Of a DNA stretch of 64,000 nucleotides, positions 1 through 11,927 are shown piece after piece; the first letter of the stretch is position 1; every line of letters starts with the position of its first letter. The notes beneath the pieces were generated by a model that did no database searches, had not been told where the DNA came from, and saw only the letters and a program-made list of their open reading frames with translations. The translations under genes and the position numbers were made by a program. This stretch comes from Sindora glabra (lineage: Eukaryota; Streptophyta; Magnoliopsida; Fabales; Fabaceae): positions 17,698,713 through 17,762,712 of the forward strand of contig CM035234.1 in the NCBI GenBank assembly GCA_020226215.1. The letters are read 5' to 3'.

Positions 1-1422
1 GAATAATATTTAACATGTGATTTTTCTCAGATCTAAGATTTATGATGTTGTTTTAATGATTTACAGTGAATTGATTAGGTAATTTGACCTAAGGGATAAG
101 TTTGGAGTGAAAATGTCTCAAGTTAATAGTGAAAATTTGCAATAAATCTATAAAGAAACAATGATATAATAAATCACATGATCTATTATGCTTGGAAAAT
201 TGCGTTTTGAAATTGCATAATCAATTACATAATCAATTATGTCATGTTTATTTCTAACCTTTAATGATTTCAATAAATTCCAAGAATATTAAGTCATTTT
301 ATGATTATAAAATAAGTAGATACGCTATATTTGATATTAAATAAGTATGTTAAGGCCAGGCAAAGAGGCATGAAGTTGTAATAACCTAATAAATCATGTT
401 GTGACTTGACATTGAATGAATAAGCTTAAAAAATTATCATTCTTAAACTTGACAATTAAAACGAGATCAATTGTGATCATTTCTTATATAGTATTATATA
501 ATTATTATGGAATTCAATTTGTGTTTGGATTCAAATGCTAGTTATAATATTTTGTCTTTCAATGTGATAAATTATTAAATGAATGAAATATAATAATGAT
601 AGGGTGATATTTATATATTGTGACTTATGCACTAGATCTGCATGCTTTATGAAGGATAAGGATGAATTTGAAGGATTGGGATAAGTTTGTGAGAGATAAG
701 GTTGGGAGGAAATCATAAAAAGATTTATATGCCTTTCTTTTTATTTGTTTCTTTCTATCGAATTTTATTAATGTACAGCGATTGAATAATGAAATTGTAG
801 AATGATGGTATAGGTTGTATGATTAAATTCCTTTGTGAATGTGATAATGTAGAAATAAGTAATGTAACCTTAATTGACTCTTGACTTAACGAATGCCTAT
901 ATTCATCCTTTGATAGATAGGTTACTTTTTTGAAATATATTTTTTCATATTTTTGGCAAATGTATGAAAGATATGTTTACCGCTTTGAAAGGAAAACCTA
1001 ATTATTGCTCATAAAAAGTTATTTGTACACTATATGATATGGAATGTTTGAATCCAAGTGATTATCCATTTCTTCTTACTTACTGAGTTTTGAAGAAACT
1101 TACTTTATTCTTCTATCTTTTTCTTTTCTTTTCTATGGGAATTTTTTTCCTTTAAGAACTTAGTTGTTGTTGGATGTGTTGCAAATGGGCTTGCTTGAGA
1201 TTCCTGACACTGATGTAAGCCCTAGGATAGTTAAGATGGTTAATTAAGGGTATGGATTGTCACATTAAAGATTACATTTTATTTTTAAATAATTTTTAAC
1301 ATTTACATTATACATCATTACATGTAAAGTACTACATAATTCACATGTTGGCAAGGCTTGTAAGCTGTCATTCATAGTGATTTTCTACACCAATTAGGTA
1401 CCTAAAGATGGGTTATGGAATA
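1..1422 (+). mobile_element. 5' LTR of an old LTR retrotransposon (partial, left end off window)
   Basis: Direct repeat of about 12,560-14,098, same strand. The shared blocks are diverged but collinear: 'gtgaattgattaggtaatt', the 'actgagttt...' region near 1,081, and GTAC-(A)TA-GATGGGTT near the end (1,398-1,413 and 14,077-14,091). It contains palindromic TAATCAATTA-type motifs (212-241). The first roughly 630 bp of the LTR lie outside the window. The end at 1,422 is placed by the similarity to the other copy and by the primer-binding-like site that follows. Confidence 0.7.
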
Positions 1423-1434
1423 TGGTATCTAGGA
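1423..1434 (+). other. Candidate primer-binding site of the retrotransposon
   Basis: TGGTATCTAGGA directly after the LTR end matches the initiator-Met tRNA primer site TGGTATCAGAGC at 8 of 12 positions, including the first seven. Position and match agree, but the element is heavily decayed. Confidence 0.45.
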
Positions 1435-1621
1435 ATGGTCTTAGGCATAAGAATGCATTTCATTTGAAAACATGGTTTAAAGGTCCCTAACTATCTAAAT
1501 GAATATTTTAAGAAATGCAATCCCTAATAATGATTGATAACTATATCAAAAGGCATAGTTGGGTTAGTCATTATCCTCATATATGCCATCACTCTTTATA
1601 GGTCATATTTAGCAATATGCA

Positions 1622-3637
1622 TGTTAAGGCCCAACCTCATTCGTGATCAATGTGAAACTTGATTACCTAGCTTGCACTAGCCTAATTTGCATTTTTTATT
1701 AACATAATAAATCATACATAAGTTATAAAGTATAGTATTCCTGCATCAAATGAAAATGATAGAATTTCATTAATTAAAAGTAGTTCAATGAAAAAAAAAA
1801 GGAGTTAAGCCTACTTAGAAGCTATCTAAAATTAAGAAGAAGTTAGCCTAACTAATTTTAAAAGAAATAAGGTATTCTTTTACCTTTGAACCTTTATAGA
1901 GTAAAGCCTAAAAATATTATCTCATCTAAGTGTCCATTTACTACCCATTGCCTTATCAAGTAAGCTTTAAAAAGTTTTATTTTGAAGCTATGGTGGAAGA
2001 GATTCAACCTGAGAATTTATAAAAGAAAATTATAAAAAAATAAGTTTGAGGCTTAGTGAGTAAACCTTCTAACAAAATCAAATTTAAAAAGGTAATTATA
2101 AGCTTACTGATTAAATTTATCTTCTTTTTTACATAAAAGCTTTGATCACACAATTCATAATACAATCCTTATTAACATCAACACATCAATCACATGATTA
2201 AGTGTATTCATTTGTACCATAATTCAAACATGCACTTAACATATCCATACCATATAAGATAAAAAAGAAAATAGGTAAATCTTTTTATAACTCTTATCTA
2301 TTCTTATCCATTATAAACCTTTATTCCTCTAAGTTAACCTTATCCCTTACAAGCCATTATCAAATCTAGGCCATTATCAAATCTAGTGTTCAATTTATTA
2401 AACATGTCATAATTCACATAAACTTATGACGTTTGATCATATTTACAACATATAATTTAATTTATAATAATTTCATGCCTCATGTCTTATTTGTACCATC
2501 CAACATCACATAATAATCATTTGATTCTCATAAACCCTTTCATGGCATAACACTTAAAATTTTGAGAAGGGTACTCAACTATATAGCCCTAAAACAGAAG
2601 CATAATCGACTATAAGGGAACCAAAGGTTAGAATTGGCCTAGGTAGTCGATTATGAACCTTTTGAAAGTGGGTCATAATTAACTATATAGTAGACTATGG
2701 ACTTCTTGAGAGTGAGGTCTATTTATATAGTTGACTATGTACTTAACTATAACTACCTTCTAGAAAGTAAGCTCTCAGGCTTTAGTTGACTATAAGCCCT
2801 TTAAGGCTAAATCTTTAATGTATACTTAACTATAGCTCCCTAGAGAGCAAATCTCAAGTCATAATTAACTAATAGTCGATTACTACATGATTCTTGCAAA
2901 TTTTTAATGCAATTTTATTGTTTATTCAATAAAAACTTAAAAGCTTAACTTAAATTAAATAAATTCAATTTAATCTTCTAAATAAGGATAGAATGTTCAC
3001 TCACTTAGTATGGATGAGATAATAGGAACATGAATTTGATGTTATTTAGCTTAATCATCTAAAACCTCAAAGATTTCAAATTAAGGTTTAAAATCTCCCT
3101 TGAACTAAAACTATTTAATTTAACCTATTCGAAAAAGGAAATTGGAAAAACCTAATGAAATTAATATTCAATAACCTTATTTTAATTGTATGAAATCTTG
3201 ATGAAATTTTAGTTCCATTGCTAGCTTGATTGAAGAAGTAAAGGAAAAAAGCTAAGGAAATGGGAAGGAGAGTTAATGAATAGGTTTGTTGAGAAAAAGG
3301 AAGGAGTAGGCTGAAATTAAAGGATAAAAAGAGGTGAATGGTTTAGGCTATTTTAGGAAAAATCTCCTAAATCTCTCCATATTCAATTACTTACCTCTAA
3401 TTATTTTTAACCTTTAAATGTTTTGTCTTATTATTCATTTTTTTTAACTAATTCATAATAGATTCCTATGTCAAAATTCATTCAATTAGTTAATTCCTTT
3501 TATCGAACATCTCATCTATAATTTCTCATTATAGTTCATCTATTCCATATAAAATGTTATTTTAATTATTATTATTATAATTAATTAATTATTTTGCTCA
3601 TGAAATAAAATTTTGAAATTCTAAATATTGTTTAACA
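1622..3637 (-). mobile_element. Solo LTR (family 2) with 5-bp target duplication ATGCA
   Basis: 2,016 bp. It runs TGTTAA...TTAACA on the + strand, so it has TG/CA ends with a perfect 6-bp terminal inverted repeat. It is flanked by ATGCA at 1,617-1,621 and at 3,638-3,642. It shares a collinear layout with 5,379-7,610 and 19,869-21,608, for example the block near 1,990-2,060 resembling 5,700-5,770. Short dyad motifs (ATAGTCGATTAT type) crowd 2,580-2,890. It is inserted about 200 bp inside the older + strand element. No internal coding region is attached, hence solo. Confidence 0.75.
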
Positions 3638-3642
3638 ATGCA

Positions 3643-5373
3643 ATTGAAGATGATTAGCTTAAGTACCATTCTTATGCTTAAGATTACTATAATGTTCTGA
3701 TTTGCTAATTTTTTTATGAGAATGATTGTTATGATTTAATAAAGGTAAAAAGGTTCTTGTTGAATAGTTTGATTAAATTACAAGATTTAATAACATTTTC
3801 ATTTTGTATACCTGCATTTTGGGAGAAATTTTCTTAAATGTATTTATATATTTTATTTATGTATGAATTTACCTTCATAACCTAAATTTTTCATTAGCAA
3901 TAGGGTTTCAAAGTTTTACAACTAATTATCTTCTAAAAAGTGGCTGGAGTTATATCCTAACAAAATGTTGACATCTTAATATGATTTACTTATAGTAAAA
4001 GGTATTCTATAGAGATATGTGATCATGTATGTATTAATTAAACCCTAAGTCAATGCATGGACATTGTATTCTTAAGATATGTTAGATTGAATTGATTCAC
4101 ATTTAAATTAGTCTAAGTCTTATGTAATCTATTAGGATAGAATCTCTTAGTCCAAATCTTGATTTTCGAGGGGTAGTGATAATGCAAGAATTCTAATAAA
4201 TACATATGCTCATTACGATGTTTTGCTTAGATTAAGGTGAAAATTTAGTATGAGTGAGTGCAACATAGACTTATATGTATGAATAAATGATAGTGTATAT
4301 CATGATCTTGCCAATTAATAAGCATCTTAACTATTTGTTTGAAATGATAAATTAATGGTTATAAATTTTTAGTTCTAAGCATAAAACTTACAAATATAAG
4401 TAAACAAATTTTGAAATAAAAGTTAAGGATTTTAAGATATTAATAAGTATGCTAGATGTCTAGAGTTTGAAATGAATAAACCTAAGATGATATGTTATAT
4501 GTGAAATGGTTAGGTACGATCTCCTTCCTAGGAAGTTAATGAATATGAAACATTATCAAAGGGCTAGGTATCTCTTAGTTTAAATCTTGATTTTAGAGGG
4601 GTAGTGATAATGCAAGAATTCTAATAAATACATATGCTCATTACAATGTTTTACTTAGATTAGGGTAAAAATTTAGTGTGAGTGAGTGCAACATGGACTT
4701 ATAAGTTATATGTATGAAAAAATGATAATGTATATCATGATCTTGCCAATTAAGAACCGTTTTAACTATTTATTTGAAATGATAAATTAATGGTTATAAA
4801 TTTTTAGTTCTAAGCATAAAACTTACAAATATAAGTACAAATTTTGAAATAAAAGTTAAGGATTTATAGATATTAATAAGTATGCTAGATGTCTAGAGTT
4901 TGAAATGAATAAACCCAAGATGATATGTTATATGTGAAATGGTTAGGTACGATCTCCTTCCTAGGAAGTTAATGAATATGAAACATTATCAAAGGGCTAG
5001 GTATATACCTTTACCCGTGAGAAAGGAAATTTAACTAGATAAGATTGATATAACAAAGTTAAAATTTTGAAATATGATGGAGGATAAGTCTTCTAATTCA
5101 GGATAAAATAGAACTAAGGTATGAGGATCACACTTGGGGAAAAAGATCTTATATGGCTTAGTAATTTAATATTATTATACCAACTTATAAAAAATAGATG
5201 GTTTGCTTAAATATTGATATTAGGGAAAAAGATATTTGTTTTGCTATAACTAAAATTAAACATATAATTTACAATTGGATTGTAATAAGATAAAGTTGAT
5301 ATTGTTAGCATATAATTTAAAGATAAGAGTTTAGTATACATATAGTTAATGGTGGAGTGTCAAGAAAAAGGAA
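3643..5373 (+). mobile_element. Interior of the older retrotransposon, part 1 (no readable gene)
   Basis: Lies between the two solo LTRs and inside the LTR pair 1-1,422 / 11,928-14,098. All frames are broken by many stops and I recognise no gag or pol motif. Its one clear structure is a tandem duplication listed separately. Confidence 0.5.
4143..5003 (+). repeat. Tandem duplication of a 428-bp unit
   Basis: Copy 1 is 4,143-4,570 and copy 2 is about 4,571-5,003. They are roughly 95% alike by eye, both running from TCTCTTAG to GGGCTAGGTAT, with a few indels such as a 7-base insertion in copy 2 near 4,700. The surrounding element is far more diverged, so the duplication is younger than the element. 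Confidence 0.9.
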
Positions 5374-5378
5374 CAAAG

Positions 5379-7610
5379 TGTCATGACCCTAATCTAATTG
5401 TAACTATTAATATCCACCAGGTCATCTCAATTATTTATATAGCAAGAAAAAAGATATTAAATAAGAAATAAAGCTTTTGAATTAATTTCTTTATAAAAGA
5501 TGATAAATAAATAAATTTCCTTATAGTCTTTGCATTATGAGAGCAAGCTAGTCTAACTAATTCATGAGAAATCTTGTATATATTTCCTTTATTTAAGCTT
5601 ACCAATAGAATAAGGCTCCAAAATATACTATATGAACAAATATCATGTGCTACCATACAACTAATATAATAAGCTTACATAAAGTCTAGTTTTAAGGAGG
5701 CGGTAATGGTAGAGGCTCAACTTATATATTTATAAAATAAAATGTAAAGAAATAAGTTCATGACCCAATAAATGCATAATCTAACATAAACAAATAAAAC
5801 AATAAATTAATCTTACTAATTGAACCATCATCATGTAAAATTCAATATAATAAAACATTTATAAATATTAACTCACACATAAAATGGTTAAAAGGGGTTT
5901 ATTTATAGCTATACTATCACATTCATTCCCAAGTAGCCTTAAGAGATGCAATCATACCTATTGCATTAAGATTTTATCACACAAGGATAATAATAACAAT
6001 TAAATTCCAAATTTGTATCACAAGACATAATAATTAATGATAAAAATACATATATCCACCTTGTAACACCTAGGTTAGCCGTATACCTTCGACAAGCTTT
6101 CATCCTTATCTCTTCAAGATCTACCTTATACTTTTTGTAAGCATATTGCTAAAAAAAATTTGTCTAATGCTCACATTACCCTTCACATATTTCTCCTTTC
6201 ATGACATAGGCCATATTTATCAAAATAACTAATTAACCTAATGCATCAATGCAAAGTCATACAATATATTCCATTACTTAAACAATATTATAAGTTAGTT
6301 CCCATTATATTTTATATCACATTTTACAATCCTATACTTCCTCATATCACATTTTACATTTCATTTCATAGTTATATATACAAGATTAATTGGATCATAT
6401 ATACCATATGTCATATTATTTCTAAATCTTTTTCCATATCATAGATAACAAAAAAGTTCATTTTTGAATGTTAATTATAGAATAATAGCTTTATAAGAAT
6501 TAAAAAATATGTACAAATCTTTATCAAATCAAAATAAGTTTAACTCATAAAAATAGGATAGGCAAAGCAATTTGCAAAGCTCTTTAACCCTTCTAGTAAC
6601 ATCTAGAAATAATAAAGCACTTTATAAATCGCTTCCAAATTTGATGAATTCGGGGCCTAGTAAAGGTTTTGTGAAGCTCTTTGTGACTTCTAGTAGCATT
6701 TTCTCATAGTAAATTGCTTTCTAGCCTACTAAAATTTAGGCTTAAGAAGCCTTTTATGAAGAGCTTTGCATATAAGCCAAATTTATTTTTCAATAAAATT
6801 TTTCACTATTTATTGAAAATTAAAATTTTCAATGCATCTAATGGTCAACCAAATTCCATGAACTCACAAATGTAAGTTATCCTCATACCATTAATGATGT
6901 TTCCATCATATATCTCATTTATATCATCACTAAAATTAAGCATTTAAAGTCATAATGCCATAAAACTCAAAATATTACATTTTAAATAATTTTCCTCAAT
7001 TTCAATAAGAATGGATAGAGCAAACACTCACCTTATATGAAAAAGGTTACTAGAAAACTAGATTAAAGGCTTTTCAATCTTAATCCTATCAAAATTTAAG
7101 GATTCTTAGTGAGAGTGGAAAATTCATAATGAAAATTAAATAACTTTAAATCTCCTTATTGATTAAAAGGAAATAAGAACAATTCTTAAGGAAAATAATG
7201 TTCTTACCTAGATTAAATGAAGAAATTAAAAGTTAATTTTTCTTTATCTTGCCTAATTGATGAGAGAAGGAAAAAGAAGAAGAAGATAAGGTTATAGCAA
7301 AGTTTAGAAATTTAAGGGAAAATAAAAAGGAAAAAGTGGTGGTTAGCTTTAACCTATAATAGTCAAGGGTATTTTTGAAAATTTCTACTAAATTTCTACC
7401 ATACTAGTATACCCTCTTGTAATAATTCAAAACTTTATACTTTGTGATTCGATTTAATTTCTCTAATCCACTCTTATTAAAATGATAACTTTTATTTTAT
7501 TTTGTCATCCATACATAAATTTTCAATTTAATTAATCATATCGGCTATTTTTAATTATTTCTCTGATAAAATAAAATTTGAGACTATTATACTTTAAGGA
7601 AAGTGCAATT
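5379..7610 (-). mobile_element. Solo LTR (family 2) with 5-bp target duplication CAAAG
   Basis: 2,232 bp, running from TGTCATGACCC to GTGCAATT on the + strand. The right end aligns with the GTGTAACA end of the copy at 21,608, with two terminal bases changed. CAAAG flanks it at 5,374-5,378 and 7,611-7,615. It is the same family and orientation as 1,622-3,637. In place of the dyad-motif block it carries degenerate AAAGCTCTTT/GCTTTGCAAAGC-like repeats at about 6,555-6,775. Confidence 0.72.
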
Positions 7611-7615
7611 CAAAG

Positions 7616-10600
7616 TTATCGACGTGACTTATATGTAAGATCATTAATAAATAGGTAACCTTAAAATTCAAGAAATGGGGTACTTAGGACTAACTAAATG
7701 TATTGATTCTATAGTTAACATACTACTAGAAATAATAAGATTCCTTTCAAAAGTTTATGTTTAGATATATTCTTGTCTAATTAGTAAGCTAATAGGATTA
7801 GTAATGAACTTGTCATTTTGAAAAGGTTGAAGTAAAGCTGGGGACATTAGGAAACCCCTTAAAACCATTAGATTTATTTTACAATAAGGAGAGGGGTGTT
7901 TTCATTTAATAATAAGAACTTTATATGTTAAGAACCATAAGTAAAGATAGAAAGAAGATAATAAGGAAGTGTTTAGTTAGGCAATACGTGAGTTAAGGAG
8001 TCTGACATCTTAAGAGTATAAGGACTAGACAAAGAATAAGTGTAATAAGATTAGAATTAAATGAATATGGAAAATCAGGGGCAATATAAAAATAGTTAGC
8101 CTAGTCATTATGTCCAAATAGTAAAGTAAGAAGAATGCTTCTATAACATCAATCTAGTTAACATACATCCAAAAGAAGGTGACAAAGTACAATAAGCGTA
8201 ACAAACAATATGTAAAATAGATCAAGAGAATTAAGTTTGTCATATGATGACTCGGTGAGAAACAAGATCTAATAATCTATAAGAGGTTAAGATCATGGTT
8301 AATTAAGATAGGTGTAGATGTACCATAGGCCAAGTATAAATTAAAGGATTTTGCCTCTAAAGTTTTAACTAAATAGATAAGTTCTAAATTTGCGCTATGT
8401 GAATCTATAGACATCAAATATGGATGATAAATGTCAAATTTCATGGAAACCCTAAAGTTTAGAGGTTTAACAAAGTAAGAGGCATAAGATCTAATGAGTT
8501 TTCTTCAACTAAGTTATCATAAATTAGTATAATCCATTAGATGTATATTAAAATGTAAAGGATGCAAGTTGCATAAAATCTTGAAACCCTATTAGGTAAG
8601 ACCATAAGTTCTCAAACTTTTAAATAGTTTCAAAGATCATAAGTCTTTGGTCAAAGCAAGTAAAGTAATATAAAAGTGCAAGTGAATAATCTTACTTTAG
8701 TTGTAACCATTATATATGTATATCATATGTTAATGGACAAAGATGTTTTTGTAAATTATTAGAAAGTAAATCACTTAAATTTAAATTGTTATAATTGTGT
8801 CACAATTTCATAATATGATTTGGTGTGATCAAAGTAATTATAAGTATATGTGATTTCAAATGACAATTTTAAGATTTCTTTTCACTAGAGTTGGAATTGG
8901 TTTTTTGGGAGTATTATGCATAATTTATAATTTAAAATAACTTGCATTTGGAAAATGAGTTTATGTAAAGTTAAAAACAAAAATATTTATGTTTGTAACT
9001 ATTACCTATTTAGGGTTATGTAGAGGAATTAATATTTGATAACAATGGTTAAACTTTATTGATATAACTTTATGTTTGTCTTTATTAGGGCATGAAATTA
9101 GAACTTGATTTGCAAAATATGGATAGTTTGAAGTATAATATCAATTGCAAATGGACTAGAGCTCAATAACTCTTATGAAATATAAAGATGTAGATTACAC
9201 CAAAACTTATATATATAATTCACGATAAACATATTCTAATAAGTACTTATAAATTATTATAAGGAATCAAGACAATAAGTAAATGTTTGTGAAAGGTAGA
9301 ATTATTACTATAGGTGTTAGTGTATGCTCTAAAAGTCAATCATAGGATAATTGTATTAGTATACATTATATTATAGTTTTCTATATAGATGAAGGCATTT
9401 CAATTATTATATTTAATATTATATCTACATAATACAAGTAAATATGATATTTATTATTAGAATAATTAATATTATTCTTAAATATCTTTAGTCAAGTATT
9501 ATTATAAATTAGGATAACAATAATATATTAAGACTAAAATATGCATTAGTTGATGTCCAAATCATATTAGTTATAAATATGAGATATTAAATTAATACAT
9601 AGGTATATATTGGAGAATGAATATACTAGATAGTCCCATTATGAGAATGCTATATGAATCATTATGTGAGTAGTGTAAGTAATTCTCATAATGAAAATGA
9701 TGTATATGATTCTTTAACTTGAAATTACTATAGTTTCCTATCGTTTAATGTCACTTATAATATAGTTGACCTAAAAATGGTGATTGTGTATGCCATTAAT
9801 TATGCAAAGGGATGTAAGTGATCTATATAAGATTTTATCCCTCTTATATAAAAGGAATGATATTTGTAAGCTCTTAGATTGAGTGAGACTATAAAATGCA
9901 TGGTCATATTCAAATAACTTAATATATGATATTAATTTATTTGTTTTAATTTAGCCTACTAAAGAATTAAGAAACATATAAATTGAGCTATACAAAGGGT
10001 GACATATTCGATGCCTTAAGTTCAATATGGATATCCAAGATAAAAGGGATTAGCTACTTAAAACATTAGTCATGGAAATATTATATCAAATCACAAATAT
10101 TCTTACTATTTAGGTAGTAGGATGTATTGCTAGTTACCACTCATTATCTATGATATTAAAACAAGATTTTAAAATCATCACCAATGTAATAAGAACTTAC
10201 AGGATCACACTTAAAAAATGAGTCAAATATTAAGATTATTATGTAATTCGGAAATCTTAGTTAGAATAAAGCTCCTAATTGGGATAGGTCTATTATGATT
10301 AGGCCTTACTCAATTAACACTAGAGATGAGAAGACTAGAATCATTATTAGGTTTGGTCAAATATCAAAGCTTAATTATTTCCCTTTCTAAAATAATTTTG
10401 AATAAAGATTATGATTTATTTTTCTATAAGATAAATCAATTATTTATAATAATCTAAATGATATCAATCAATCAATCAATTAGATAAAAATCTAGTTGAT
10501 ATTGAGAAGCTATATCTTTTTTCCTATAAAATAGGTCGCACTTAAGGTTAATTGATAGAAAGTCTTTTTAAAGCTATTCAAAAACCAAAAAGCCTATAGC

Positions 10601-11912
10601 TAATACTGCATTGAATTAAAAATAACTCCATTTGATTTGATTAGAGTTTTTTACTACTCATGTGGATATTGGCATTCATGGTCCATTATATTGATCATGT
10701 GTTTGTGATGAACTCTACTCATGCATTCGTGATCCATTGTTTAGATCATACATTTGTATCAAAACTCTATTTATACATTTATATTCATTGGAAGTGGAAG
10801 CATATTTATACCTATATTTGTGAATTTAGACACGTTAAGATCAATTTGATTTAGACTCTTGTGTAATGAGTTCAATTATGCTATAAGGTTAATTTATGAC
10901 TTTTTGCATGGATCCTTAGTAGGTTTAGGATAAGTTTTAATTTTTTTTTCTATTATGTCTATTCATCTAAAATCTAAAAATAGGAAGTAAACCCTTGAAA
11001 ATTTATTAAACCCAATTACATTTAGAATTTACATTTTATGGCCAAAATGACTAGTAAGTGAATCAACGAATGAGTTAAAATCCCCTTTAACTGTAATTGT
11101 AATGCGATGATATCTCCTTTATAGTTATATTTATAGCATGATATTTGTACTTGTATTTTAGTAATAAATGGCTATAAAACTATTGGTTGTCTATATGGTG
11201 TCTTAAGTTAAAGTATCCTGCATAAGGTTAAGAGTGAGTTATAGTGCTCATTATTGACATCTAGGTATCCCAAATAAGAGAACTATGATTATGCATATAC
11301 ATGTTGGAAAATGGCTTAGCAAGCATATTTAATATTGTGAGGAAACTTTTAATGTAAGGATATAAGTTTAATTGCAAATTGAATAATAAAAAAGTTGATA
11401 TTTTCCTTTAGGAGGCATATCCTATAGAATTATGATTTGTAATCATGGATCCAACAATGTCAACATTACATAAAGTTTGAGATATGTATAATGAGGTTAC
11501 AATAGTATATCAATAAGTAAAAAATGGATTTTTACATAAGAATGTAAGACAAAAAGTTACTAGAATTGTAGGTATGCATTAGGGTCTTAACTTAATCACT
11601 CATTATTGGATATCATAATCAATTGCTTATCACATGAAATTTATATTGGTACCATTTCAATAAAAGTATTAGGAATTATATAGCATAACTTAGGATAGCC
11701 TAAAAGTAATAGATGTGTTGACTAAATATAAATCCAAAATTTTAAGTTAAGGGGATTAAGGGAAAATAACCTAATCGTTAGGAGTAAATAAGTTATGTAT
11801 GAATTTTAAGATTTAGGATTCAAGTATGAAATTTACATATGAACTTCTCAACTTATTAAAATATCTTGTTTGGGTGATGCTTTACATGCTAATGGAATTT
11901 GAGGAAATATAC
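7616..11912 (+). mobile_element. Interior of the older retrotransposon, part 2 (decayed)
   Basis: Between the CAAAG solo LTR and the polypurine tract at 11,913. All frames are closed at short intervals and I recognise no protease, reverse transcriptase or integrase motif. 9,300-10,250 reads as a slightly less AT-rich block of unknown kind. 10,671-10,790 holds three degenerate 51-52 bp tandem units kept open over a 64-codon frame (10,660-10,854), which resembles nothing known. Confidence 0.45.
10671..10790 (+). repeat. Degenerate tandem repeat, period 51-52 bp
   Basis: Units start at about 10,671, 10,722 and 10,774, each with a GCATTC-TG-TCCATT...GATCAT...TTTGT pattern; the third unit is weak. 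Confidence 0.55.
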
Positions 11913-11927
11913 TTTTAAAGGGGAAAG
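11913..11927 (+). other. Polypurine tract before the 3' LTR
   Basis: TTTTAAAGGGGAAAG sits immediately before the LTR start at about 11,928. It is preceded by 'gaatttgaggaaat', which resembles the usual end of Ty3/gypsy interiors. Confidence 0.55.

Noticed and set aside
1391..1621. Extension of the family-2 solo LTR down to about 1,391
   Set aside because: A weak similarity to the 19,670 region suggested it, but TG/CA ends plus the exact ATGCA duplication place the edge at 1,622.
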